A stretch of DNA of 64,000 bases from Cerioporus squamosus (lineage: Eukaryota > Basidiomycota > Agaricomycetes > Polyporales > Polyporaceae): positions 186,001 to 250,000 of the forward strand of contig JABYQS010000024.1 in the NCBI GenBank assembly GCA_022592435.1. The letters run 5' to 3'. The notes under the pieces are model-generated. The model worked only from the letters and a program-made list of their open reading frames with translations. It had not been told where the DNA came from and made no database searches. Below are positions 9,704 to 20,453 of this stretch, piece after piece. Numbering within the stretch: position 1 is the first letter of the stretch; each line of letters begins with the position of its first letter. Position numbers and translations under genes: made by a program.

Positions 9704-12428
9704 ATGCACACAAGCCATGCGGAGCACCCGCCACCTCTGTTCAGTCCTGTGCGGATCATCAGCTTCCTGACGTGCATCCTGGTCGCCCTTGCTTCCGGAA
9801 CGAACTATGTAGGTCCAACTTGTGTTCATGTGTGTATGATCGACGTTGACACCGGTTCGCCTCAGGTCTTCTCAGGTTCGTACCTGCTTATCTACGCCAA
9901 GCGCCAGGGCGCGAACGGGATCATTTGCAAGCCAGCCATGCTTTATCCACTCTTTGGCATGCCGCAAGGTCATAACTACTGCGGGACCTGGACAGTAGAC
10001 TTTACTCCAGCGCGGACGAACTGCTGTGAACTCATCACGAGTATTCCAATGCCAGCGTGGAGACTTCGGCGAGGCGGGATAGGTCATAGACCTTGCCACA
10101 ATCCACAGCGTCCTGTTGGCGACACCCATATTTATCCTCAGCATCTTGAGCAAAGAACGGCCGGACGAAGTCCGAAACATCGTTGCCAGTGACCAGGGAC
10201 GCGCGCTATACGCCTCCAGCATCCGACTGGCATGTTCGGCAGTGGATATACCTATCTCCTGCATGATAGCGAAGGTGTCTCTACCCGGTGCTGACATGGA
10301 CTACAACCCTCTAGCTTATGGGCCTCAGTTGGGCTCTCGACTCCACCTCTCCCATACTCAGATCAACATCGTCGGGTTGTTCGGCAACAGTGAGTGACCA
10401 TTACCAACAGGTTCGCTCGGCGCTCACCACCTGCGACACACAGTCGGCGTGTACAGCACTGCGCCGATATGGGGCGGCATCGTCGACCGCAAAGGTCCGC
10501 AGATCATGATGGTCATCGCTTTCTTCGGTCTGCTCTCGGGATACCTCGGCATCCGCCACTTTTTCGATACCGGCATCCCTGATGGAGAAAGCATCGGCCT
10601 ACTATCTTTCTGCGCCCTCACATTCTGCGGCTTCCTCACAGGGATCGGTGGCAACGGCGGGCTGGTCGGCGGCATGAATGCCACGGCGAAGAGCTGGCCA
10701 GATCACAACGTGAGTCAACTCGGTTGCGGCGGTAAGTATGTAGTTCGGAGAAGTTGACGACGACGCGCAGCGTGCTACCGCGAACGGAATCGTCATCTCG
10801 GGCTTCGGTCTCTCAGCATTCCTTTTTTCCACCATCGCGCATACACTCTTTCCGGGAAACACATCCGAGTTCCTCCTCACGCTAGCAATCGGCACCGCCC
10901 TCCCGATGATCCTCGGCTTCTTCTTTATCCGTCGAATACCGCCACCGCACATAGACACCACCGCCAGGGTTGAGCGTGGGTCCATCGAAGACGCTTCCGA
11001 ATACGGCGTCGGCGAAGGCCTCGGCGCGGGCTCCCCTACGACGTACTCAGTAGAGAACAACAGCCACACGCACCTGCTTGCCCGGGACGATGAAGACGAC
11101 GAGCTACGAGAATCGGCCATCGAGCTTGACGAAGAGGAGGAGCCGCTGGTATCGTCGGTGCATGCGCAGGCTGCGTCCGACTACGTCGTGCCGGCCACGT
11201 CGGATGCCGTCATGCTCAGTCCGACTCACGAAGGTTTCGCTCGCCACCGGTCACACAGCGCACGGTCGCACTCCCGGCGGAGCGTCAGGAGCCAGCTCGA
11301 CAAGCCCGATGGAGTTGTGAACATCCACGGCAAGCGCATGTTTGCCACGCTCGACTTCTGGATACTGTTCTGCATGATGTCTCTGCGTAAGCTCTCTGTC
11401 ATTCTTCTCCGCGCTCCGCCACACTAACCTGCTGTCGCAGTGAGCGGTACTGGGTTGATGTGTAAGTCCATACAACAGCGATTGAGGTGCTGGCTGCTGA
11501 ACGCATTGCAGATATCAACAACGTCGGTGCTATATCGCAGTCGCTGTTCGCGTTCAACAACCCCGACTACGACGAGGTGAAGGCCGCCCAATGGCAAGCG
11601 ACACAAGTCTCCACAGTCAGCTTGATGAACTGTCTGGGACGCATCTGCATCGGTGAGCAGCACACGAGCCCTGCTTCCACATACATCAGCTGAAAGTGCC
11701 ATCTCGCAGGTATCATCGCGGACTTCACCAAGACCAAGCTGCACCTCCCGCGCTCCTTCTGCATCGTCCTCGTCGCGACGATGTTCGTCATCTCGCAGCT
11801 GACGTGCTTCGCCATCGAGGACATCAACCACCTCTGGAAAGCCAGCGTCCTGCTCGGCCTCGCATACGGCGGGCTCTTCGGCCTTGTCCCCACGGTCGTC
11901 ATCGACTGGTTCGGCCTCAGTGAGTGTTCAATGCCTTCCTGCACCTCATACCTGTATCGCTGACAACGTGATGCTGCGAATCGAACAGCCCACTTCTCGG
12001 AGAACTACGGCTTCCTCTCCATCTCGCCCCTCTTCGGCGGGAACATCTTCTCCATCATGTTCGGCCGCAACCTCGACTCGCACGACACCGGCGACGACCT
12101 CCCCGTCTCTAGCAGTACCCTTGCCTCCACAACCCTCTCCGCTGTGACACGTCTCGCTTCCCCTTCCGCAACACCAATAGTAGGAGAAGCGCTCAACCTC
12201 ACCTCCACTGCTCTCCCGATCAGCGCACGAGGGGGGATCCCGTCCTCGCACCACTGCATCATCGGCCGCGAATGCTACGTCGACAGTATCAAGATCACAA
12301 TCGCCGCCACCATCGTCGCACTCGGCCTGGGGATCTACGCGAGCTGGCGAGACCTGAAGAAACAGCGGAAGTGGGCCAGCCGGAACCAGGGAGCGCCCGC
12401 GGTGGTTATATGGGACAGCGAAGACTGA
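9704..12428 (+). CDS. major facilitator superfamily transporter, Mch1-like
   Basis: Nine exons: 9704-9808, 9866-9875, 10315-10389, 10444-10709, 10771-11386, 11441-11461, 11512-11652, 11710-11919, 11989-12428 (627 residues). The N-terminal half has the motif-A-like GGIVDRKGPQ between helices 2 and 3 and the opening SGTNYVFSAYGPQLGSRL. After helix 6 comes a long acidic cytoplasmic loop (LARDDEDDEL...). The second half restarts with FWILFCMMSLLSGTGLMYIN, typical of the fungal Mch1/monocarboxylate-permease-homologue group, and ends in a last helix near residues 590-610. A Ser/Thr-rich segment precedes it. About 12 membrane spans are expected. The substrate is unknown. The second exon is only 10 nt but is needed to keep VFSAY and the phase. 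The 439-nt intron after it is unusually long. Confidence 0.85.
9876..10314. other. 439-nt intron 2 of the MFS transporter gene
   Basis: The other introns of this gene are 50-70 nt. The intron begins GTTCGT and ends TCTAG. Its minus strand is open for 141 codons (9872-10297) from an ATG, without any motif that I recognise. An inserted fragment is possible. No terminal repeats or target duplication could be seen. Confidence 0.6.
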
Positions 12429-12783
12429 GCTTTGATCTTCGGAGAGCCACGTGGTTATATTCAGGCGACGAACATAGAGTCATAGAGCATCTTATTTCTG
12501 TACATACTAGCGACTTGTTATGAGGCTTTCTCGGCGTTATTTGAGGGCACATTCAATGGTGGTTTCTGCATGGACGATGTTGATTGCGGACAATGAGGAT
12601 ATAGAGTACACATGAAAGGAGGCAGCGTGCAGAGGCACAGGATGGCAAGCACACTGAACATATGCAGACGCGACATGAATACAACGCGGATCGGCCATGA
12701 TTCAGCGCAGACGACACTCAGAAGTGGACAGAAGTCGGCGGTAACAGCGTAGGCAACAGGCTCGAAGGGGGCCTAACCACCAC
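12429..12783. other. convergent 3' region
   Basis: 355 bp between the transporter (+) and the zinc-finger gene (-). It would hold the 3' ends of both transcripts. Nothing else seen. Confidence 0.6.
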
Positions 12784-13821
12784 CTATTCAGCAGGAGCAA
12801 TCAGCAAGACGAACTCACCAGCGTCCCCATACTGGCACGTCCCGTGCCTGTACATGAAGTTATCTTCCCGGTGCACAGATCCACACCCCGGGTTCGCGCA
12901 GCACTTCTTGATCCGCTGGTGGTTGAACCGGACATGTCGGCGGAGGTCGTTGCGCGGCCTGAACTCCCCGCATCCCGGCCACTCGCACTTGACCCTGCCG
13001 TCGGCGCGGGGGTGCCCAAGTGCCGCTTGATGCTTCTTGAGGTGGTCCCACAAGTCGTTCGCGGCCATGGGAGGGAGGACGTTGCCGCCCCAGGTGTACT
13101 GTATGACGGTGGTCACCGGCAACCACACTGGTTCTGCGACTTCGGAGGCGGGAGACGAGGCTCGAGACTCTGAAGACATGCTCCAATCGTCATCTTCATG
13201 CTCCGAAGTTGACATCAAGGAGGATGTCGACTCGGAATCGCTGAGCTCGGTGTCTGCCTGGGGTTCTTCGACCTCGGAGGAGGGAGACGAGGCTCGGGAC
13301 TCAATGAACATACTGTAATCGTCCTCCTCTGGCTCGGGGGAGGTATCGAGCGAAGTGTTCTGAAGTTCTTCGTCTTTGCAGGCTCGGGAGGACGTTCTCT
13401 GCTCGTCGTCCTCCGGTGTTGAGGGGACGGAGTGTGAGGACGAACCACTGGTCGAGGTGTCCAGTTCTGAAGTCGGGGAGGTCGTCGTCTGCGAGGGCGA
13501 GGGCGGCCGGGACGAGGCGGGTGAGTGAGCAGGTGAAGGATCATACCAACTGACCCAACGTCTTGGTCGCGAGTTAGAGAAGGTACAGTCGGAGAATGAA
13601 ACTGAGTACGCACTCCTCGCGCTCGCCTTCCGGAAGATACTCCCGTGCCGTTCCGCCAAAGGATATGCTTGTTTGTTCGGCGTCGAGCCAGACTTGGAGT
13701 TGATGGGAGAGACCGCTATCCTCCCCGTAGATGCTGCTGCGTAAGCATGTTAGACGGTGCGTGCAAGTAGAGGTGGTTGCGCGTACGAGAACTCGGGGGC
13801 ATAAGGGTTGTACGCGGCCAT
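12784..13821 (-). CDS. lineage-specific two-finger zinc-finger protein
   Basis: Exons 13787-13821, 13587-13736 and 12784-13549 give 316 residues. Both introns have a CTAAC branch point. The N-terminus (MAAYNPYAPEFS...GLSHQLQVWLDAEQTSISF) is shared with the truncated copy at 1.7-2.2 kb. The middle is Ser/Pro/acidic and low-complexity. The C-terminal 110 residues form the module found in four genes here: Trp motif (YTWGGNVLPP), LWDHLKKHQ helix, first finger CEWPGCGEFRPRNDLRRH-x4-H, second finger C-x4-C...RH-x2-C. This suggests a nuclear or nucleic-acid-binding role, by inference only. The last 15 residues may instead be intronic (GTGAGT at about 12803). A TATA box lies at 13936. Neighbours: transporter and tRNA. 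Confidence 0.75.
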
Positions 13822-13935
13822 GGTTCAGCAACACTTCGCAGAACAGAAGTTGAGGTAGAGTCGGATCTGAAGGCCCGGATGGAGGCGGTATGTCGAAGAT
13901 TGGCTTGCGGACTCGGAGCCTGGGCAGCCATGGCG

Positions 13936-13943
13936 TATATATA
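13936..13943 (-). promoter_or_regulatory. TATA box of the zinc-finger gene
   Basis: TATATATA, 115 bp upstream of the start codon at 13821 on the minus strand. Confidence 0.5.
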
Positions 13944-14895
13944 CCAGGAGAAGCTGAGAGACCTACGCATCTAGAGGTGACCATGACTTGCGCTTGGGCT
14001 GCACGGGGCTGCGATCGGGGGCTGCGTTCATACAAAGGCCCAATTGACAAAATCTTTGCCGATATCGGTGTCGGTGTGATGCAGGGTAGAGAGCGACCAC
14101 ATTGACAAAGGAGCGTTCGCCGTTTCCTGCGAGCCACAGCAGAAGCAGCACATCGTCACGGTTTGGCAACCGCAGCCGTCTAGCCGAGTCGTTCCACGCA
14201 TGGCTTCCTGTGGTCCAACTCTGTAGTACGTTGCGAGGGTTCCGGCTTGCATTAAGACAGTAACACTGGCAGGCGTTCGTTATCGGGATGTCCTAGCAAC
14301 GTATCTCACCTTCCTGTGGCCTGCGGAAGAGCCGATTGTACCACGATACAAAGGCTCCATAGCCGTTGGAGAACCGACGCGCTGTAGATCGTCGATGCCA
14401 GGATAGGCCCCTCCTGCTTGCTTTCTGCTGTGAGTAGGATCAATATTTGCCTGAGAGAGAAGCACGATGAACTGGTCAGTGGTCCGGAAACCAGGTGGTA
14501 CGTCTGAGTGCGGACCTATCACGATTGACCCGGCTACTTCGTAAGTAGCATGCGGGCTCGAAAGGTGAGAACGGTGAGGGCTTCTTGAAGTTCCACGACC
14601 CCGACCTATCTATCGGAGCCAACTCAATGGTTGCATTCAAGGAGTGATAGAGGCAGCCCATAGAAGTGCTTATTGTAGCAGTCCTCCAAGAGGTGGATGC
14701 AATCCATGTTTCGTCCGCGACAACGCCGTTTCTGCGGTGGCAGGGTATGATGTCGCGTCACCCGGAACACGGCCCCCGGTTCCAGTCGATGAATTGCACA
14801 GAACTTGTGCCCTTGTACAAGTCAGATTACCATCATTCGTGGATCGGTAGTAGGAAGGGAAAGTACTGAAGGGAGATACGCAAAAAGCTTCCGAC
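13944..14895. other. intergenic, nothing recognised
   Basis: About 950 bp between the zinc-finger gene's promoter and the tRNA. Only short random open frames on both strands, and no repeat seen. Confidence 0.6.
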
Positions 14896-15010
14896 TACCC
14901 CCGGCGGGACTCGAACCCGCAACCTCCAGATCGCCCCAAGATTACGTAAGCAATATAGGTAAGACCCCCTGGTTAGAAGTCTGACGTCATAGCCATTAGA
15001 CAACGGGGGC
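14896..15010 (-). tRNA. tRNA-Arg: tRNA-Arg (anticodon UCU) with intron
   Basis: Minus strand from 15010. Acceptor stem GCCCCCG pairs with CGGGGGT (G1-U72 wobble, discriminator A at 14896). D arm GTC...GAC. Anticodon stem TCAGA, loop CTTCTAA with anticodon TCT at 14977-14975. An intron of about 42 nt follows position 37 (14931-14972). The 3' anticodon strand is TCTGG. The T arm is GCGGG-TTCGAGT-CCCGC (14920-14904). All stems close, and the intron sits at the only position used for nuclear tRNA introns, so the call is firm. Confidence 0.95.
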
Positions 15011-15395
15011 TTCCGACGTTCTGGCCAAAGCAATTATCTTTGGACATTCCTGATACCAAGGTCAGGTATTACTGGTTACTATCCCAATGCCAAGGGCGCG
15101 GGGATCGTGGAGAGTCGTCAGTGACGTTCGCCAATGTTGCAGAGACGCATGTGGAACCTCCCTCTCACCCGGGCCGCCACATGCACGCGAATCAGGGAGG
15201 ACGCATCAATGGAAGTCCAGGCCTCCTGGCCAGGCTAACTTCAAGTGCCATGCTTATAAGGCTATCTGACCTACGGAGTCGGAGTTCCTGACTCTACTTA
15301 CTCCCACTCTACGCCGGCCCTCAGTGGAAGGTCATAGCTTGTGAGTAGCCTCTGGTACCGTCCGTACACCTTAGCTTAACTTGCAAACAGCGACG
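15011..15395. other. intergenic, upstream of the SDR gene
   Basis: 385 bp between the tRNA and the SDR start. No coding segment seen. A GCTTATAAGGC at about 15252 could serve as a TATA element for the SDR gene, although it lies 140 bp from the start codon. Confidence 0.5.
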
Positions 15396-16826
15396 ATGGG
15401 CTCTTTTCTATCCCGTGGATTCAACCCCCAGACCGACGTCCCAGACTTGACAGGAAAGGTAATCCTGGTGACAGGCGGAAAGTGAGCTCTACGATCGGAA
15501 TAATGATCTCAAGTTGGCACTTCCTCTGACCTCTATAATGTCCATAGCTCGGGTGTCGGGTTCGCCGCCATTCAGCAACTCGCACGACATGGTGCGAAGG
15601 TCTACATGGGTGCACGCAGCGAGCAGAAAGCCAATGCGGCTATCGAGCGATTGCACGCTGAAGGCCTCGGGCCTGGAAACGGCCAGGTTCTGTGGCTAAA
15701 GCTTGACCTGAGCGATCCACGCCAAGTTCAAAAGGCCGCCCAGGAGCTCGAGGCGAAAGAAGAGCGCCTGGACAGTGCTGGGTACGTCTCGTTTCGTCTG
15801 TGCTATGTGCTGCACCACAGATGAGCTCAAGCCATCTCTCGACAGTGAACAATGCCGCCGTGTGAGTACAACCTTCGATCGGATAGGCCGACGCGTCTCA
15901 TAGGGTGCTACATCAGTCTACTGGTCCCTTTCGCCAAGGATCACGATAACATTCAGAATATTGTCATGGTCAAGTAAGTCTCATCGCCGACACGACCGCG
16001 ATCCCAGCTAACAGCGCAATGCCACAGCTACATTGGAACCTACCTGCTAACGCGGCTCCTTCTACCACTCCTCAAGCGTACGGCCGAACAGCCGAACAGC
16101 GATGTTCGAATCGTGGCCGTGAGCAGCGATTCGTAAGTCCTGTCAACTTTTACGGTTCTCGCCTCCTGCTATACCTCTTCACCTCCCAGACATTATTCCT
16201 GTCCCTCCGATGTACGCTTCCGCAACCTCGATGACCTCAACGGAGATTTTGCGGACACCATGTTCCCGCAATTCCTGCGCTACGGTAGGTTGACACTGTG
16301 CATTCCGCTTCCGACTCTTCATCGATACTCTTCTGACACGGTGACACAAAGCGTTCTCTAAGACAATGCAGCTCATGTTCACAAAGGACCTACAGCATCG
16401 CCTGGACGAAGCAGGCATCCCCATCCTCTGCATAGCACCCGACCCAGGCCCAGTCCGAACAGGTACGACCTTCTCACTTCCTCACTTGAACCCCACTCGC
16501 CATCACTCCTGGGGCTCACTCCCCCTCCCACAGAGGGCGTGCACGCATACACCGAGTCCGTCGGGCCCATCGTCGGAGCCCTATACCGGCTCATCGCCCT
16601 CCTCACCTTCCAAACACCCGCCCAAGGCGCACGCAGCACCGTTTTCTCCGCAGCCTCGCCGATACCCCGCGCCCAGCCGAACAACTACCGAGGAGCGTTC
16701 CTCGGCTCCTCTTGCAAGGTGGCGAAGCCAAGCAAGACTGTCCAGAAGACGGAGCTGCGGCAGGAGTTGTGGGATACGACGGAGAAGATCCTGCGTGAGA
16801 TCGGGTTGGAATTACCTCCCGTTTAG
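15396..16826 (+). CDS. short-chain dehydrogenase/reductase
   Basis: Exons 15396-15481, 15548-15781, 15832-15861, 15917-15973, 16028-16132, 16190-16284, 16352-16462, 16534-16826 (336 residues). The cofactor motif TGGNSGVG lies at residues 26-33, with the NNAA strand-4 motif, the VSS strand, the active-site Tyr-x3-Lys (YAFSK, about 202-206) and the following P-x-PGPVRTG loop. The ARSEQKANAAI after strand 2 suggests NADP(H) use. It belongs to the fungal oxidoreductases often named after retinol or light-induced alcohol dehydrogenases. The substrate is unknown. The exon 2-3 junction is uncertain: the usual LDVLVNNAA reads as LDSAGHLSTVNNAA with the best phase-keeping splice, so this loop is either divergent or mis-spliced here. 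It is tail to tail with the P450. Confidence 0.8.
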
Positions 16827-16983
16827 TCTGTACTAGTAGTACAGCAAGGACACTTGGGAGTATGGTACCGATACATACGCGCTACTAGTACACACAAGGT
16901 CGATAGTCGTATTGGATACTTAGTGGAGACCGCATCAAGGGACACATTGTGCAGAATAGCCCCGAATGCAGGGCTGAAAGGCT

Positions 16984-19216
16984 CTACTCCCAAGCCTTGA
17001 GCAGCTTCTCCGCTTCCGCAGCCTCGCGCTCGATGATACTCGACGCCTCCGGGAACCGCGGCCGCACACTCAACCCAAACGGCACAGGCTTCCGCGTCAA
17101 ACCCAGCAGCTCCATCTTCTCCATGTCTGGCAACACCGGCTTCCCGTCCTCGCCCTTCACAGGCTCGATATCGAACGCCCAGAGGACCCTGCGCGAGAGG
17201 TCAACGTTCAGCACACACGCACACTACGGGTCGGGAGACGCACGTACCTCGCGACAGCGATGTAGACGGACTGCTGGGCGACGTGCATCCCCGGGCAGTG
17301 CCTCCTCCCGAACCCGAAGGGCAGATCTGCAACGCGCGTGTCTTGCATCCCTAGGAATCGTTCTGGACGGAACTCTTCGGGGTCCGGGAACATCTCCGGG
17401 TCCTTCAGTATCGTGCTGTCCGCCGTCCTCGCATCAGGCCACGGCGACAGTAGAAACAACGAAGACGCACTAGAGATTCCCGATAACAGTCGCGCCCTTG
17501 GGGATGAAGTGGCCCTCGTATACGTCATCTGCTGTCACGCTGTGCGGCACAGCGAGAGGCGCGACGGGGTGCCACCGGTAGACCTCCGTGATGAAGGCCT
17601 CAAGGTACGGGAGGGACCGTTTGTCCTCGAACGTTGGGAGGCGGTCCCGGCCGACTACGCGGTCCAGCTCCTCTTGAACCCGACGTACGGACTCCGGGCT
17701 GTGGAGTATCGCGCCTGCATGGGAAGGGGTATATCAGCGTCCAAAAGGATAAGAGAAACGGCTCGAGGGCACCAACATAGCGCGATCTCTAGAGTAGCAG
17801 ACGTCTGGCAATCCCTCGTGAGCGCGAACTGCAGCAGGAGATAGGAGAACATACGGTATCGATACCAGCACCGAACGGGGCATTCAGCGCAAAAGCGAGC
17901 TCGAGGTCGGAAAAGCCAAGCGACTGCTGGTCCTTCAAGCCGCGTGTCGCCATGCACTCCTTCGCCGTGCCTGCTTCCATGCGGTTCTTCACGTCCGTCA
18001 GCAGCTCCATGTACAGTGATGCAGCCCTTGCATAGGCTTTGTCTGCATCGCGGCGGAACCATTGAAGGAAGCGCTGGAAGTGATGCGGTGAATGTCAGGC
18101 TAGGCGATCTCATTGACGCTGTTGAGGCTGACCGGTAGGTACAACAATGCAGGGTACTGTACGGAAACTGGTGAAATGTCACAGACGAGCAAGGTGAAGG
18201 TACACACCTTATCCACGGATTCCCTGGAATACTATGTACGAGATGCAAGTATGTTTAAAGTCATCCATGCAGGAGTAATAGATAGCGAGTACTCACTTAG
18301 CTTTCTGAAACTCTTTCAGTCACAACATAGTCGCATGAGCAACACATAAGGCAGTATGGTTCAGAGCTCCTCACCATGGCCGCACTCAGCGTTGCGCTTT
18401 AAGATCGGGGTCGTCAAGGTTGGGCGTACGGCGGCCATATGCAATGGACAATACAACTGATGTGGCGAACCTGTCAGATATGGGCACGCGTCAGCGATGC
18501 CGATGAGAGGCGTGAAAGATCACTTACAGGCTCAAGTGGTAGGCGTAACGCTCCGGTTCACGCAGCAAGCCGCGCAGAAGCAGGGTGGACTCAAGCGCCT
18601 GATGTTCGCAGTACCCGAGGGAGGCCTTCCCGCTCATGCCCGTGTTCTGAATCTGCATGCCCGCGCATGAGTGACTCGGTGAGCCTATCAGTAACAATAG
18701 TAACGGTGAGACCCGTCCCTACCTTCCTCCACGTCCTCCAGTGCTTCCCGTACGGCATGGTCACGCCACGCATGCCTCCAGAGACAATCTCATGGGCGAG
18801 CACAAGACGCGGCCGGCTCGAGTAGATTTCTCCCCGCTTCTGCAGGAGGTCCCACGCGATCTCGGCTTTGTTGATGACTGTCAAGTTCCAACTCGTCAGT
18901 TGTCGGATGAACGCCCGATGAGCTGGCCGGCACTTACCAACAACGGGTGTGGGTCCACGGTAGAAAGAGAAGATGGGCCCTACAACGATATGTCAGTCGA
19001 TCTCCCGAGGCTTATGAAAGTCCTACACTCACCGTAGTCTTCCTTCAGCGCATCGAGAATGACCCACTGCGGTGCTTTGGGGCCTACCTTCGCTATCCCT
19101 TGGCCCAGAGACTGCGGTCCCGGTGGCAGGCTATATCTCCTACGCTGCAGAAACAACCTACTAGCTAGCCACAGTAAGAGCACTCCCAGAACAGCAAGAG
19201 GCACGCTGCTGAACAT
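16984..19216 (-). CDS. cytochrome P450 monooxygenase, one exon disturbed
   Basis: Exons from the start: 19033-19216, 18938-18979, 18723-18877, 18528-18652, 18389-18470, then probably 18208-18231 and 18133-18156, then 17855-18073, 17777-17804, 17471-17714, 17248-17415, 16984-17188. An N-terminal anchor (LAVLGVLLLWLASRLFL) and Pro hinge (LPPGP) place it on the ER. The I-helix is NAPFGAGIDT, the ExxR is EVYR, the PERF region is EEFRPERF, and the haem loop FGFGRRHCPGMH holds the Cys ligand. All residues needed for activity are present. The exon ending near 18389 runs into an in-frame TGA right after PDLKAQR, and I found no splice set that joins 18232-18389 in phase, so a frame error or partial decay is likely. 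The substrate is unknown. Confidence 0.75.
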
Positions 19217-20453
19217 GGTGAAGTCTGAGAACGATGCTGAAGTAGTCGAATGGTGGTTACAAATTGAGGCGAGTGGACGTGGATTCAGATCAGTCCTGCA
19301 GAGCAGTTCGACGCCCCCCTTTGGCACCATCATTCACTCATGTGAACGCGCTCATGGCTTGTGCCGAACTTCGCCGTAGCTACTAACCTGTATCGGCGAT
19401 GGTCAGCTGGGACTTCCTCACGACTTCCCCATCCGGTGAACCATTCCAGACGTACGCATCAAACGAAGGAGGATCATATCACCTGGTGGGACTCGTCGAA
19501 CTACGATGCAGTTCCAACTTCAACTTATGTTCAACGTTAACGTGGCTCCCACTCTCGGAGAAGCCCGAGACTATTACGTAATGGAGATGCTATCAGTTAG
19601 TAGACGCTCGTCTCTCTTATTTTTATTGTCAAAAAGTTTGTCCCACATCGCTGCTGGGTCCCCGGTCTCAACAGTTTGTCAACGCAACGTAGCTTAAAAT
19701 GTTGGGGGGCTACGCCAAAGGAACGCGGTGGGTGCCCGTCAGGCGGCTTCTACGAGGAGGCTTCCACAACTCGTTCTCGAGAGTCGAAGGTTCGAGGTCA
19801 GTGTAGGTACCCCGCACAGAATTGCGTTAACCATCGCGATGCTCATCCAAGCATTGCGGACTCAGATCGTTGTCCTTGACACGCTATGATCCATTAGTAT
19901 CTGCACAAATGCTGCATTGACGGGCGAGTGGGTTCTCTACTTAAGTAGTGGACCGCGCCCGCGCCCGCCGGCAAGCTGCTGACGTTCTCCTCACCGAGCT
20001 CACCGATCGCATACTGACCAGGCCGCCGGTTGAGACTTGTCAAGCATCTGTTGCTCTTACTATTTCAGGGAACTCGTCAGGACCGCGGCGATTCCGACGG
20101 CTCAATCTATGTAGCCAACATGTGCGGTTAAAACTGGGCCCGCGGGCTTTCACGCGCCACGAGCCTGTGGCTGCCTGTCGGTGGTCCACATCGACCGACG
20201 CTCTCCGACGCTCCACCCGGCCTACAGGAACAGCCTGAACGTCACGGAACTCTAGTCCGGCTACTAACGCAGCGCGTCCCGGAGCCGTTACGATGTCGAC
20301 AGCGGCAGAATTTCTCAGCCGAGCACAAATGCAGAGTGGAGAGGACTGGAGTCTAGAGGACGCGACCAGAATGATAAAGACACCATCCCCTCCGTCGCGC
20401 GCGCATCGCGTTCTCTCTTTTCCCCACCTTCTCCTTGACTTTTGCGTTCAGCT
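19217..20453. other. intergenic, divergent promoter region
   Basis: 1.2 kb between the P450 (-) and the DUF6534 gene (+). No coding segment, RNA gene or repeat recognised. Confidence 0.6.

Noticed and set aside
13574..14137. 187-codon minus-strand frame overlapping the zinc-finger gene
   Set aside because: It is the gene's second exon read through its intron and upstream region. The spliced model with CTAAC branch points, repeated in the 2-kb copy, explains it better.
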